Below, in pieces: positions 42,148 through 51,315 of a DNA stretch of 64,000 bases. The notes beneath the pieces were generated by a model. That model made no database searches and had not been told where the DNA came from. It worked only from the letters and a program-made list of their open reading frames with translations. Position numbers and translations under genes: made by a program. The DNA lies in assembly GCF_000812185.1 (NCBI RefSeq), contig NZ_CP007026.1, positions 811,107-875,106 on the forward strand. Direction: 5' to 3'. Source of the DNA: Candidatus Nitrosopelagicus brevis (GTDB taxonomy: Archaea; Thermoproteota; Nitrososphaeria; Nitrososphaerales; Nitrosopumilaceae). How positions within the stretch are numbered: the stretch's first letter is position 1; the number at the start of each line of letters is the position of its first letter.

Positions 42148-43171
42148 TATGATTTTCCTCGTTTGATGTTAAAGATATGTTTTCATGATAAAAAAGTCCA
42201 TCAAGTGTATAACCATCACGTCCAAGATACCCAAGAGCATCAGCGCGTTCAGCAAATGTATAGATTGAATTTTCTACAGGTTGTGATGTAATTATGATAT
42301 TAGAAAATGAGTCTTGAACAATTTTTTCTGGTAATGTTTTACCCATGTATCCTTTCATGAATTGATTATAGAGTTCTTTTGATTTATCAGGATTATTATT
42401 AATCCACTGTACTGTTTCCTTATTTGCATTAATCCAGTTTTTAATTATTTCAGGATTTTTTTCAATATAATCAGACCGTCCAATTAGTAATACAGACGAA
42501 AATTTGTTTTCGGGCCAAATTTCATTTTCATCAAATAAACGAACTCCATCTAATTCTTCAACTAACATAGTTGCCCAAGGTTCTGGAACCCATGCACCAT
42601 CGATGTCACCTTTAGCAAATAGTGTGTAGATATCAGGATTTGCTATATTCAGAACAAAAACATCTCCACCCTTTTCAGCAGGGGTTAAACCGTTTTGTGC
42701 AAGATAATGTCTGAGAGAAACATCCTGAGTATTGCTAATTTGTGGTGCCGCAACTCTTTTTCCAGAATAATTTTCAATTGATTCTAAACCAGAATTTTTT
42801 TGTATAATAAAACTAGCACCGCCATTAGCAGCACTTGCAAGAATTTTCAAGTCCTTTCCGTCAGATTTCAAATAACCATTGATTACAGGACCAGGTCCGA
42901 CATAAGCAAGGTCAACAGAATTTGAGAAGATTGATTCAATAACCTGAGGACCACTATCGAATATTTTCACTTCAATATTCATGTCATCGTCAAGATTATC
43001 TGCAAAAGTTTGATTTTCCATTCCTACGATTGGAACTGCATGAATAATACTTGGGAAAAATGCAACACGGATTTTATTTTGAGAATCATCAACAGTAGAT
43101 TGAGATAACCCTATGACTGCGACGAGTCCAATTATCACAATTCCAATACCAACCAAATATGGAATTTTCAT
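42140..43171 (-). CDS. NitT/TauT-family substrate-binding protein
   Basis: A 343-aa SsuA/NMT1-like binding protein. The N-terminus (IPYLVGIGIVIIGLVAVIGL) is an uncleaved-looking membrane anchor without a lipobox cysteine, so it is tethered outside. The fold begins IRVAFFPSIIHAVPIVG and continues with DLAYVGPGPVINGYL, AAPQISNTQDVSLRHYL and DGAWVPEPWATML, all typical of the family. ATPase and permease genes follow. The ligand is unknown: taurine, aliphatic sulfonates, nitrate/nitrite, bicarbonate or a vitamin precursor are all possible. Confidence 0.88.
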   Translation of the reverse strand: MKIPYLVGIGIVIIGLVAVIGLSQSTVDDSQNKIRVAFFPSIIHAVPIVGMENQTFADNLDDDMNIEVKIFDSGPQVIESIFSNSVDLAYVGPGPVINGYLKSDGKDLKILASAANGGASFIIQKNSGLESIENYSGKRVAAPQISNTQDVSLRHYLAQNGLTPAEKGGDVFVLNIANPDIYTLFAKGDIDGAWVPEPWATMLVEELDGVRLFDENEIWPENKFSSVLLIGRSDYIEKNPEIIKNWINANKETVQWINNNPDKSKELYNQFMKGYMGKTLPEKIVQDSFSNIIITSQPVENSIYTFAERADALGYLGRDGYTLDGLFYHENISLTSNEENHNG

Positions 43172-43305
43172 AAAACAGCGTTATGTCTGAAAGTTAAATA
43201 GCCATCGAATTTTAGCTCTAGCTATTCATTTTTAGATCATATAACGAGCCCAAAAATTGTTTATCATAAAAGATAAATGCCCACATACATTCAAACAGTT
43301 GCATT

Positions 43306-44481
43306 ATGAAACAAAAATCAATACTTGCATTTTCTGGCGGACTTGATACATCAGTCGTTGTCAAATACATGCAAGACATGCACAATATGGATGTAATTAC
43401 AGTAACAGTTGACGTAGGTCAAGGAGACGATAATAACAAAATTGCAAAAAAAGCAAAAAAACTTGGAGTGAAAAAACATTACAACATTGATGCAAAGAAA
43501 GAATTTGTTACAGAGTATATTTTCCCAGCAATAAAAGCTAATGCACTTTATCAAAAGAAATATTGTCTTGCAACAGCACTTGCAAGACCATTAATTGCAC
43601 ATAAAGTACTCGAGATTGCAAAAAAAGAAAAAGTTTCATCATTAGCACATGGTTGTTCTGGAAAAGGTAATGACCAAGTCCGTTTTGATAATACATTAAG
43701 GTCTGGTTCAAACTTACCAATAATAGCACCTATTCGAGATATGAATTTAGATCGTGAAACAGAATTAAAATTTGCAAATAAACATGGAATAGAGATTGAT
43801 ACTGTTGCAAAAAAATTTAGTATTGATCAAAATTTGTGGGGGAGGGCAATTGAAGGAGGAGTATTAGAAAATCCATTTAATGAACCTCCAGATGACGCAT
43901 TCATTTGGATTAAAACAAAAAATTTGCCTGAAAAACCTTCCTATTTGAAAATTAAATTTGTTAAAGGAGTACCGACAGAAGTTGATGGTAAGAAATTACC
44001 TCCTGTAAAATTAATTGAATATATCAATAAAAAAGCAGGAAATAATGGTGTTGGAATTGTTGATCATATTGAAGATAGGGTGGTCGGAATAAAATCACGT
44101 GAAGTATACGAAACACCAGCCGCAATTTGTCTGATAGAAGCACATTCCGATCTTGAAAAAATGGTACATACAAAACATGAAACAAAGTTCAAAACATTAG
44201 TTGATGACGAATGGGCATGGATGGTTTATTCGGGTTTGTGGGATGACCCATTAAGAAAAGAATTAGATCAATTTATCGAACAATCTCAAAAACGTGTTAC
44301 TGGTACTGTAAAGCTAAAACTTCACAAAGGAAATGTCAGGGTAGTCGGAAGAGAATCAAAATATTCACTGTATAGTCACGACATAGCCACTTATGGAAAG
44401 GATTCCACGTTTGATCAGAAATTAGCCAAAGGTTTCGTTGAATTGTGGGGAATGCAGTCAACAGAAGCTAATAAATTCTAG
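43306..44481 (+). CDS. argG: argininosuccinate synthase
   Basis: Joins citrulline and aspartate with ATP in arginine synthesis. The PP-loop is AFSGGLDTSVV at residues 8-18. TVDVGQGDD, HGCSGKGNDQVRFD, and WGRAIEGGVLENP are conserved ArgG motifs, and the C-terminal helix for tetramerisation is present at 391 aa. It heads a run of genes for LysW-linked ornithine/lysine synthesis and fits beside the ArgX-like ligase, tying this half of the locus to arginine. Confidence 0.96.
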   Translation: MKQKSILAFSGGLDTSVVVKYMQDMHNMDVITVTVDVGQGDDNNKIAKKAKKLGVKKHYNIDAKKEFVTEYIFPAIKANALYQKKYCLATALARPLIAHKVLEIAKKEKVSSLAHGCSGKGNDQVRFDNTLRSGSNLPIIAPIRDMNLDRETELKFANKHGIEIDTVAKKFSIDQNLWGRAIEGGVLENPFNEPPDDAFIWIKTKNLPEKPSYLKIKFVKGVPTEVDGKKLPPVKLIEYINKKAGNNGVGIVDHIEDRVVGIKSREVYETPAAICLIEAHSDLEKMVHTKHETKFKTLVDDEWAWMVYSGLWDDPLRKELDQFIEQSQKRVTGTVKLKLHKGNVRVVGRESKYSLYSHDIATYGKDSTFDQKLAKGFVELWGMQSTEANKF

Positions 44482-44501
44482 AGATTGGTGCAAAAAAAAA
44501 T

Positions 44502-44669
44502 ATGAATTGTCCAGAATGTGACGCAAATATGAATATCCCAGAGGATGCCGCTGTAGGCGAAATAGTTTCTTGTGGAGATTGTGGTGCAGACTACGAGATC
44601 GCAAAGAAAGAAGGTTCTGATATTGAGTTAAAAGAAGCTGAAACAGTAGGCGAAGACTGGGGAGAGTAA
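44502..44669 (+). CDS. lysW: LysW amino-group carrier protein 1 (EDWGE end)
   Basis: A 55-aa acidic carrier, too short for routine gene lists. Its zinc ribbon is CPEC near residue 3 and CGDC near 24. The C-terminus EDWGE ends in the glutamate whose side-chain carboxyl is joined to the amino group of glutamate or alpha-aminoadipate, which protects it during the pathway. The stop codon is directly followed by the TTG start of the ligase gene. It lies next to argG, so it probably serves ornithine/arginine synthesis first. Confidence 0.93.
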   Translation: MNCPECDANMNIPEDAAVGEIVSCGDCGADYEIAKKEGSDIELKEAETVGEDWGE

Positions 44670-45524
44670 TTGCAAAAAATTTGCATAGTATTTGATAGAT
44701 TAAGAACTGAGGAAAAACTACTGCAGAAAAAGGCAGAAGAGCTTGGTTATGAAACATCAATGATAGATGCAAAGATTACAAGTTTCGATACAGACAGTAA
44801 ACCAGAAAATTTTGATTTTGGTGATGTTGTTTTAGAACGTTGTGTGAGTTATTACCGTGGACTACATTTTACAGCTTGTTTAGAATTTTTGGATATTCCA
44901 GTAATTAACAAATTTGATGTTGCCAATACATGTGGAAATAAAATGATAACATCCATGTTATTAAAAAAAAATAATATTCCTACACCAAAAACATATTTCT
45001 CTTTTTCAGCAGAAACAGCATTAGAAAATTTTGAAAATATAGGATACCCACTTGTAATAAAACCAATAATTGGAAGTTGGGGAAGAAGTGTAATGCCAAT
45101 TAAAGACAAAGATACTGCCGAAGCTGTAATTGAAAATAGACAAGTAACCGATGGACCACAAGATAGAATTTATTATTTGCAAGAAATGATTGACCGACCA
45201 CCACGAGATATACGAGTCATTACAGTTGGAGATCAGGCTGTATCTGCAATGTATAGAAAATCATCAGGAGGTTTTAAAACAAACATAGCATTAGGAGCAG
45301 ACCCAGAGCTTTGTCAAATAACAAAAGAGATGGAGGATTTGTGTGAAAAGACATCAAAGGCAGTGGGTGGAGGAATATTAGGAATCGACTTGATGGAAGA
45401 CAAAGAAAAAGGCTTGGTTGTTCACGAGGTCAACAATACTGTAGAGTTTAAGGGGTTAGTCAAAGTCTCAGAAAAAAACATTCCAAAAGAGATGATCGAC
45501 TATGCGGTTCGTAATATCAAGTGA
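44670..45524 (+). CDS. argX: LysW ligase, ArgX-like (first copy)
   Basis: ATP-grasp ligase of the RimK/LysX family, 284 aa, attaching an amino acid to LysW. LDIPVINKFDVANTCGNK, VIKPIIGSWGRSVMPI and the LGIDLMEDKEKGLVVHEVNN metal-binding region are visible. Around the substrate pocket it has SGGFKTNIALGA, unlike the WxTNTxxGG of lysine-type LysX, so glutamate specificity (ArgX) is inferred, supported by neighbouring argG. The TTG start follows the lysW stop without a gap. Confidence 0.85.
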   Translation: MQKICIVFDRLRTEEKLLQKKAEELGYETSMIDAKITSFDTDSKPENFDFGDVVLERCVSYYRGLHFTACLEFLDIPVINKFDVANTCGNKMITSMLLKKNNIPTPKTYFSFSAETALENFENIGYPLVIKPIIGSWGRSVMPIKDKDTAEAVIENRQVTDGPQDRIYYLQEMIDRPPRDIRVITVGDQAVSAMYRKSSGGFKTNIALGADPELCQITKEMEDLCEKTSKAVGGGILGIDLMEDKEKGLVVHEVNNTVEFKGLVKVSEKNIPKEMIDYAVRNIK

Positions 45525-45567
45525 TAATATCAAGTACCGTTAAATTATGCTTCGTTAGGAAAATATT

Positions 45568-46614
45568 ATGAAAGTAGGAATTGTCGGTGCATCCGGTTAT
45601 GTAGGAGGAGAAGTTCTCAGACTATTACTTAGCCACCCTAAAGTTGAGGTTTCAATGGTTACATCAAGACAACACGTAGGAAAATTTCTGCATAGGGCAC
45701 AACCTAGCCTCAGAGGCTTTACCGATTTGAAATTTTCAGAATTAGATTATGAAAAAATGAGTGACTCTTGTGACTTAGTTTTCACAGCAGTGCCACACGG
45801 AACTGCAACTGATATTGTCAAAGCATTGTATGACAGAGGAATGAAGATTATTGATTTGAGTGCAGACTATCGTTTGCACAACCCAGAAGATTACGGAAAA
45901 TGGTACGGATGGGAACATCCACATCCAGACTATTTGGAAAAATCTACATTTGGCGTTCCAGAATTACACAGAGAAGAGATTAAAAAATCACAATTAGTTT
46001 CTTGCCCAGGTTGTATGGCAGTTACATCAATGCTTGCATTAAATCCATTAATCAAAAATGATTTGATTGATACTGATCACATTATTGTTGATTCAAAGAT
46101 AGGTTCGTCTGGTGCAGGTGCAGGTGCAGGTACATCACATGCAATGCGTGCAGGAGTCATACGACCATACAAACCAGCAAAACACAGACACACTGGAGAG
46201 ATTGAACAAGAACTAAGTCAAACTGCTGGTAAGAAGATTAAGGTAGCAATGAGTCCACATGCAGTGGATGTGGTAAGAGGAATTTTATGTACAAATCATA
46301 CATTCCTCAAGAAAGATATTGATGAAAAAGAACTTTGGAAGATTTATAGATCAGAATATAGTGAAGAACGATTTATCAGACTGATTAGAGATAAAGAAGG
46401 TCTACATAAATTCCCAGACCCAAAGTTTTTGGTTGGTTCAAACTTCTGTGATATTGGATTTGACCTAGATAGAGACAACAATAGGTTAATTGCATTATCG
46501 GCATCGGACAACCTAATGAAGGGTGCAGCAGGTTCTGCAATTCAAAACATGAATGTCATGTCAGGATTTGATGAGTTCGAAGGAATTATGTATTCCCCTC
46601 TAACACCTGTATAA
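45568..46614 (+). CDS. lysY: LysW-linked acyl-phosphate reductase (ArgC/LysY)
   Basis: NADPH-dependent reductase that turns the LysW-bound gamma-glutamyl or aminoadipyl phosphate into the semialdehyde. GIVGASGYVGGEVLRLL is the dinucleotide fold at residues 3-19; the catalytic Cys sits in SCPGCMAVTSM near 149, and the His in GTSHAMRAG region is near 210. At 348 aa it is full length. Only one copy is in the window, so it presumably serves both arginine and lysine branches, as in Sulfolobus. Confidence 0.92.
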   Translation: MKVGIVGASGYVGGEVLRLLLSHPKVEVSMVTSRQHVGKFLHRAQPSLRGFTDLKFSELDYEKMSDSCDLVFTAVPHGTATDIVKALYDRGMKIIDLSADYRLHNPEDYGKWYGWEHPHPDYLEKSTFGVPELHREEIKKSQLVSCPGCMAVTSMLALNPLIKNDLIDTDHIIVDSKIGSSGAGAGAGTSHAMRAGVIRPYKPAKHRHTGEIEQELSQTAGKKIKVAMSPHAVDVVRGILCTNHTFLKKDIDEKELWKIYRSEYSEERFIRLIRDKEGLHKFPDPKFLVGSNFCDIGFDLDRDNNRLIALSASDNLMKGAAGSAIQNMNVMSGFDEFEGIMYSPLTPV

Positions 46615-46617
46615 TAG

Positions 46618-47418
46618 ATGATTACAATAAAAATTGGCGGCAGTGTTGTCGATAACTTACATCCATCAACAATAGCTGATATCAAAAAAGTTGCACAAAA
46701 AGAGGGAGTGATACTGGTTCACGGAGGAGGTAAAGAAGTAACCAAAGTTACAGAACAGTTAGGTAAAGAACCAAAATTTGTTGTGTCTCCAAGTGGAATA
46801 AAAAGTCGATATACCGATAAAGAAACTTCAGAGATTTTTACAATGGTAATGTCAGGAAGAATAAACAAGACCATTGTTCAGATGCTACAAAAAAACGGAA
46901 TAAATGCAGTTGGTCTTTCAGGAATGGATGGAAAAACAATAGAAGCAAATCGGAAAAAGAAACTGATGATTATGAACGAAAAAGGAAGAAAACAGATGAT
47001 TGATGGAGGATATACAGGTAAGATTTCAAATGTAAACTCAGAATTGATCAAAACAATCATGGAAAAAGGCTATACGCCGGTCATCTCTCCAATAGCGATT
47101 AGCGAAGAATCAGAATTTCTTAATGTAGATGGAGATAGGGCAGCAGCAAATGTTGCAGGCCATGTGAATTCGGATAAGGTGTTATTTATTACAAATGTAG
47201 ACGGATTACTCATGGAAGACAAGTTGGTGGAAAAATTATCCCTTGAGAAGGCAAAAGAAATAATGCCAAAGATTGGATTTGGAATGGAGAAAAAAATACT
47301 TGCTGCAACAGAAGCACTTGAGATGGGAGTATCAGAAGCACTAATTGCAAATGGACAAAGAGAAAATCCAATTTCATCAGCAATAGAACATAACAAATGC
47401 ACGGTGATTTCTAAATGA
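46618..47418 (+). CDS. lysZ: LysW-linked amino acid kinase (ArgB/LysZ)
   Basis: Kinase of the carbamate/acetylglutamate family, phosphorylating the side-chain carboxyl of LysW-bound glutamate or aminoadipate. KIGGSVVDN opens the protein, LVHGGGKEVTKV near 32-43 binds substrate and ATP, and VDGDRAAANVAG is the nucleotide region near 176. It is 266 aa. Three bases separate it from lysY and it overlaps lysJ by four bases. Confidence 0.92.
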   Translation: MITIKIGGSVVDNLHPSTIADIKKVAQKEGVILVHGGGKEVTKVTEQLGKEPKFVVSPSGIKSRYTDKETSEIFTMVMSGRINKTIVQMLQKNGINAVGLSGMDGKTIEANRKKKLMIMNEKGRKQMIDGGYTGKISNVNSELIKTIMEKGYTPVISPIAISEESEFLNVDGDRAAANVAGHVNSDKVLFITNVDGLLMEDKLVEKLSLEKAKEIMPKIGFGMEKKILAATEALEMGVSEALIANGQRENPISSAIEHNKCTVISK

Positions 47419-48596
47419 GTGAAGATAAATTCCTTGGGAATCTCTACCAAAGGTTTCCTGTAACTGTTGATAGAGGAATAGGTGCACATGTTTGGGACAC
47501 GAATAACAAAGAATACATTGACTGTATGGGAGGATATGGAGTAGCATTACTTGGACATCAAAATGAAAGAGTGACAAACGCACTAAAATCACAATTAGAA
47601 AAGATCATTACAGTTCATAGTTCATTGTATAACAAAACACGAGAAGAGTTTCTAGAAAATCTTTTCAAGGTAGCACCAAAGAACCTATCACAAGTCCATC
47701 TAAACAACAGCGGTGCAGAAGCAATTGAAGCAGCAATGAAATTTGCACGCAAGTTTACAGGTAAAACTGAGATGGTAGCCATGAATGGTTCATACCATGG
47801 AAAGTCCATGGGCGCATTATCAATCACATTTAATCCAAAGTACAGAAAATCTTTCAAGCCTCTTATCGAGAAAGTATCATTTTCACCATTTGGAGATATT
47901 GAAAAACTTCGTGAAACAGTAAATGATCAAACATCATTTGTAATCTTAGAACCAATACAAGGAGAGAGTGGAATACATGTAGCTCCTGATGGATTTTTGC
48001 AAGATGTCAGAAAATTATGTGATGAAAAAGGAATTTTATTAATTTATGATGAAATTCAGGCAGGATTAGGACGCACTGGAAAAATGTGGGCACATGAACA
48101 TTGGGATACACCACCAGACATACTATGTTTGGCAAAAGGAATTGCAGGCGGAGTTCCAATGGGTGCAACATTAGTCAAGCCAGAGATTTTAGATTGTATT
48201 TCAAAAGGAGAACATTCATCCACATTTGGAGGAAATCCATTGTCATGCGCAGCAGGTCTTGCAACAATGCAGGCATTAACACAAGATAAGCTTGTAGAAA
48301 ATTCTGCAAATATGGGAAGATTATTTAGACAAGGATTAGATAAATTGAAAGAAAAACATCCAGTGATTAGAGAGGTTCGAGGTAAAGGACTCATGATAGG
48401 TGTAGAATTAAAATTCGAAGTGAGAGATATACTAATGGAAGGTATTGAGAAAGGATTACTCTTACTATATTCAGGAAGAAATATTCTAAGATTACTTCCT
48501 CCACTAGTAATAACTGAGGCAGATGTAACAAAATCTTTAGAAATACTAGATGAATTATTTACTAATGAGGAGAAAAGAAAAAATGCTCAAGGATAA
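47415..48596 (+). CDS. lysJ: LysW-linked aminotransferase (ArgD/LysJ)
   Basis: Class III PLP aminotransferase, 393 aa, converting the LysW-bound semialdehyde to ornithine or lysine. NNSGAEAIEAAMKFAR is the PLP phosphate region near 95, LLIYDEIQAGLGRTG carries the Asp that binds the pyridine nitrogen near 213, and the Lys forming the Schiff base lies in LAKGIAGGVPMG near 240. It overlaps lysZ by four bases and the Lrp-type regulator by 14 bases. Confidence 0.93.
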   Translation: MSEDKFLGNLYQRFPVTVDRGIGAHVWDTNNKEYIDCMGGYGVALLGHQNERVTNALKSQLEKIITVHSSLYNKTREEFLENLFKVAPKNLSQVHLNNSGAEAIEAAMKFARKFTGKTEMVAMNGSYHGKSMGALSITFNPKYRKSFKPLIEKVSFSPFGDIEKLRETVNDQTSFVILEPIQGESGIHVAPDGFLQDVRKLCDEKGILLIYDEIQAGLGRTGKMWAHEHWDTPPDILCLAKGIAGGVPMGATLVKPEILDCISKGEHSSTFGGNPLSCAAGLATMQALTQDKLVENSANMGRLFRQGLDKLKEKHPVIREVRGKGLMIGVELKFEVRDILMEGIEKGLLLLYSGRNILRLLPPLVITEADVTKSLEILDELFTNEEKRKNAQG

Positions 48597-49002
48597 GATA
48601 GATGAAAAAATTCTAGAATACTTAAGAAATGATTCAAGAGAATCTTTTGTAGAAATTGGTAAAAAATTAAAGCTTTCAGAATCTGCTGTTCGTAGAAGAG
48701 TAAAGAATTTGGTTGACAGTAAGGTTATTGAAAGATTTACTATCGAGATGGGTGAAATGAATTCTACAAGTGCAATTGTTTTGATATCTGTCGATTCAAC
48801 TACAGATACATCAAAAGTATCATCAAGATTAACAAAATTGAACGCCGTCAAAACAGTTTATGAAATAACAGGACAGTATGATATTAGTGTCATAATTAAA
48901 GCACCAAGTATCACCGAAATTAATGCAGCAATAGATGAATTAAGAAAGATACCAGGCGTTATTGATACAAACACTGTAATTATTTTAAGAACAATCAGAT
49001 AA
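48583..49002 (+). CDS. Lrp/AsnC-family regulator (LysM-like)
   Basis: A 139-aa feast/famine regulator. The N-terminal HTH reads KIDEKILEYLRNDSRESF, then LKLSESAVRRRVKNLVD as recognition part; the C-terminal RAM ligand domain runs from about residue 65 (AIVLISVDSTTDTSKV) to VIDTNTVIILRTI. The frame opens 33 bases earlier, but ATG 48583 after GAGGAG is the natural start. Being encoded at the end of the Arg/Lys run, it may sense lysine or arginine like Sulfolobus LysM; this is inference. Confidence 0.88.
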   Translation: MLKDKIDEKILEYLRNDSRESFVEIGKKLKLSESAVRRRVKNLVDSKVIERFTIEMGEMNSTSAIVLISVDSTTDTSKVSSRLTKLNAVKTVYEITGQYDISVIIKAPSITEINAAIDELRKIPGVIDTNTVIILRTIR

Positions 49003-49083
49003 ACGAAAATCGATACAAATTTTTAAAATCATACTAAATTAGATCATAAATGGTTGAATATCTGCGATGCTAGTACGATTATG

Positions 49084-49092
49084 TTTATATTA
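49084..49092 (+). promoter_or_regulatory. TATA box of the homocitrate synthase gene
   Basis: TTTATATTA is centred 30 bases before ATG 49118 within the 115-base gap after the Lrp-type gene. It marks the start of a second transcription unit of the Arg/Lys locus. Confidence 0.45.
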
Positions 49093-49117
49093 ATGATTTA
49101 TTGCAACGAAATTAGTA

Positions 49118-50299
49118 ATGACTGATCCGAATCACTATGCAGACATGTATAACGCATATGAAAAGACTCCAAAAAAAATTCATATATTGGATTCAACACT
49201 ACGGGAAGGTGAACAACACCCAGGTGTTTCATTCACAAACAAACAACGAATTCAGATAGCATGGATGTTAGATTATTTTGGAGTTGATCAAATTGAAATT
49301 TCACCAGTGGTATCACCTGATCATAGAGAAGCTACAAAAACAATAATCCAACAGGGATTAAGAGCAGATATTGTTTCGCACGGAAGAGCATTACGAGAAG
49401 ATATTGATACATCATTATCATGTGATGCAAAATGGGTAGCAGCGTATCTAGGCATATCAGATATCCATCTAAAAGATAAATTAAGAATTACAAAAGATGA
49501 AGCATTAGAACGTGCAGTAGATACAGTAACTTATGCAAAAGATCATGGATTAAAAATTAGATTTACAGTAGAAGATGGTAGTAGAGCAGAACCAGAATTT
49601 TTGCTAAAGTTATGCAGAGCAATTGAAGAAGCAGGAGTGGATAGAATTAGTCTGCCAGACACTGTTGGAATAATGAGACCAATTGGAATGTATAATTTCG
49701 TTAAAAAAATTCGTAGTGAAATTAAGACACCACTTGATGTCCACGTACACAATGATATTGGGTTTGCATTGGCAAACGCATTTTCAGCATGTGATGCAGG
49801 AGTTGATCAAATTCATACAACGATTGACGGTATCGGAGAAAGAACAGGAATACCAGCATTAGCTGAAGTAGCAGTAGCCTTGACATATCTTTTCAAATCT
49901 CCAAATGATTTTAGACTAGATATGTTAGCAGATCTTTCAAGACTCATAGAACAATATACTACAATTAAGCCATATGATTCAAAACCAATTGTAGGATCAT
50001 CAGCCTATAAGCACAAGGCAGGAACACACTTGGCGGCAATACTCAATAATCCAGCAGCCTATGAACCAATACCACCAAGAGTAGTCGGCAATAGAAGAAA
50101 GATAGTATTTGGGGAATTGGCAGGCAAAACAGGTGCTAGTTATCTTATGTCATTATTAGGAATAAGCAAGGATCCTGAAACTGCAAAAAGTGTTGCAGCC
50201 GGGCTAAAAAATCTTAGAATGGGAGATGTTTTAGAAATCCCATTAGAGGATCGCCTTGAACGTAAAATAATTAAGGATGAAAAAAAAGGAGAAAAATAG
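49118..50299 (+). CDS. homocitrate synthase-like enzyme
   Basis: Condenses acetyl-CoA with 2-oxoglutarate to enter the aminoadipate route to lysine. The 393-aa DRE-TIM protein begins with the signature DSTLREGEQHPGVSF (residues 26-40) and has HVHNDIGFALANAFSACDAG near 210-229 with the metal-binding HxH. The C-terminal part is shorter than in isopropylmalate synthase with its leucine domain. Placement in front of LysW2, LysX and the LysW hydrolase argues for homocitrate synthase over isopropylmalate or citramalate synthase. Confidence 0.85.
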   Translation: MTDPNHYADMYNAYEKTPKKIHILDSTLREGEQHPGVSFTNKQRIQIAWMLDYFGVDQIEISPVVSPDHREATKTIIQQGLRADIVSHGRALREDIDTSLSCDAKWVAAYLGISDIHLKDKLRITKDEALERAVDTVTYAKDHGLKIRFTVEDGSRAEPEFLLKLCRAIEEAGVDRISLPDTVGIMRPIGMYNFVKKIRSEIKTPLDVHVHNDIGFALANAFSACDAGVDQIHTTIDGIGERTGIPALAEVAVALTYLFKSPNDFRLDMLADLSRLIEQYTTIKPYDSKPIVGSSAYKHKAGTHLAAILNNPAAYEPIPPRVVGNRRKIVFGELAGKTGASYLMSLLGISKDPETAKSVAAGLKNLRMGDVLEIPLEDRLERKIIKDEKKGEK

Positions 50300-50305
50300 A
50301 TAAAA

Positions 50306-50473
50306 ATGACAAATTGCCCTGAATGTGATGCAAATATGAAGATCCCTGACGATGCAGTAGAAGGCGAAATTGTCACCTGTCCAGAATGCGGCGCAAGTTT
50401 TGAACTTGCTAAAGCATCCGAAGGTTTTGAGTTAAAACCAGCTCAAACAGTCGGAGAGGATTGGGGACAGTGA
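50306..50473 (+). CDS. lysW: LysW amino-group carrier protein 2 (EDWGQ end)
   Basis: A second 55-aa LysW, omitted by size cut-offs. Zinc ribbon cysteines are CPEC near residue 4 and CPEC near 24, and the protein is clearly homologous to the first copy (NCPECDANMKIPDDAV). The last residues read EDWGQ: codon CAG then TGA, so the terminal Glu that normally carries the substrate is Gln. The GTG start of the next gene overlaps the stop as GTGA. By position it serves the lysine branch. How a Gln end is loaded is unclear. Confidence 0.92.
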   Translation: MTNCPECDANMKIPDDAVEGEIVTCPECGASFELAKASEGFELKPAQTVGEDWGQ

Positions 50474-51315
50474 CCAGCAAGATTTCAATCCTTTACGATA
50501 CAATCCGTCTTGAAGAAAAATTACTAATCGAATCTGCAAAGAAAAATGATATCGCAATAGACATGGTAGATTGTAAAAAATTGTTTTTGGATTTGAATGA
50601 AAAAAATTGCTTGGACGGACCAGTATTACAAAGATGTGTTAGCTATTACAGGAATTTACATTCGACTGCAGCTCTTGAAGGTCAGGGTGCCAAAGTAGTG
50701 AATTGTTTGAATACAGGAATTTTTGCGGGAAATAAATTATTTACACATATGTTATTACAAAAGGCAGGAGTTCCAACACCAGATGCAACAGTTGCATTTT
50801 CAAAGGATTCTGCATTGGAAGCATTAGAAAAACATGGATTTCCAAAAATTATTAAACCAACAGTAGGGAGTTGGGGAAGAATGGTTTCTAAATTAAATGA
50901 CATGGATGCAGCTGAAGGAATTATAGAAGGAAGAGAAGCAATGTATCCGATTCACCACATACATTTTCTTGAAGAGTTTGTCCAACGTCCACCACGAGAT
51001 ATTCGTGTGATTGTGATAGGAGACAATGTTGCAGCTGGAATATACAGAAATTCAGGAGATGGGAATTGGAAAACAAACACACACCTAGGAGGTTCAGCAG
51101 AAACCTGTGAAATTACTAAGGAACTAGAAGACATATGCATTAAGGCAAAAGATGCAGTGTTTGGTGATATTGTAGGTATTGATCTAATGGAAAGTAATGA
51201 GAAAGGATTGGTAGTACACGAAATAAACAATACTACAGAATTTAGAAATGTTGTTAGAGTTACAGGCGTAGATATTCCAAAATTAATGTTAGAACATGTC
51301 AAGGGGTTTGCATAA
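50470..51315 (+). CDS. lysX: LysW ligase, LysX-like (second copy)
   Basis: ATP-grasp ligase of 281 aa, the alpha-aminoadipate-LysW ligase by context. LLQKAGVPTPDATVAF, IIKPTVGSWGRMVSKL and VVHEINNTTEFRNVVRVTGVDIP (in parts INNTTEFRN and VTGVDIP) match LysX. The pocket motif GNWKTNTHLGG resembles Thermus LysX and differs from the first copy. The frame opens nine bases earlier at a TTG, but GTG 50470, overlapping the lysW2 stop, is preferred. Its TAA shares a base with the ATG of the hydrolase gene. Confidence 0.87.
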   Translation: MTSKISILYDTIRLEEKLLIESAKKNDIAIDMVDCKKLFLDLNEKNCLDGPVLQRCVSYYRNLHSTAALEGQGAKVVNCLNTGIFAGNKLFTHMLLQKAGVPTPDATVAFSKDSALEALEKHGFPKIIKPTVGSWGRMVSKLNDMDAAEGIIEGREAMYPIHHIHFLEEFVQRPPRDIRVIVIGDNVAAGIYRNSGDGNWKTNTHLGGSAETCEITKELEDICIKAKDAVFGDIVGIDLMESNEKGLVVHEINNTTEFRNVVRVTGVDIPKLMLEHVKGFA

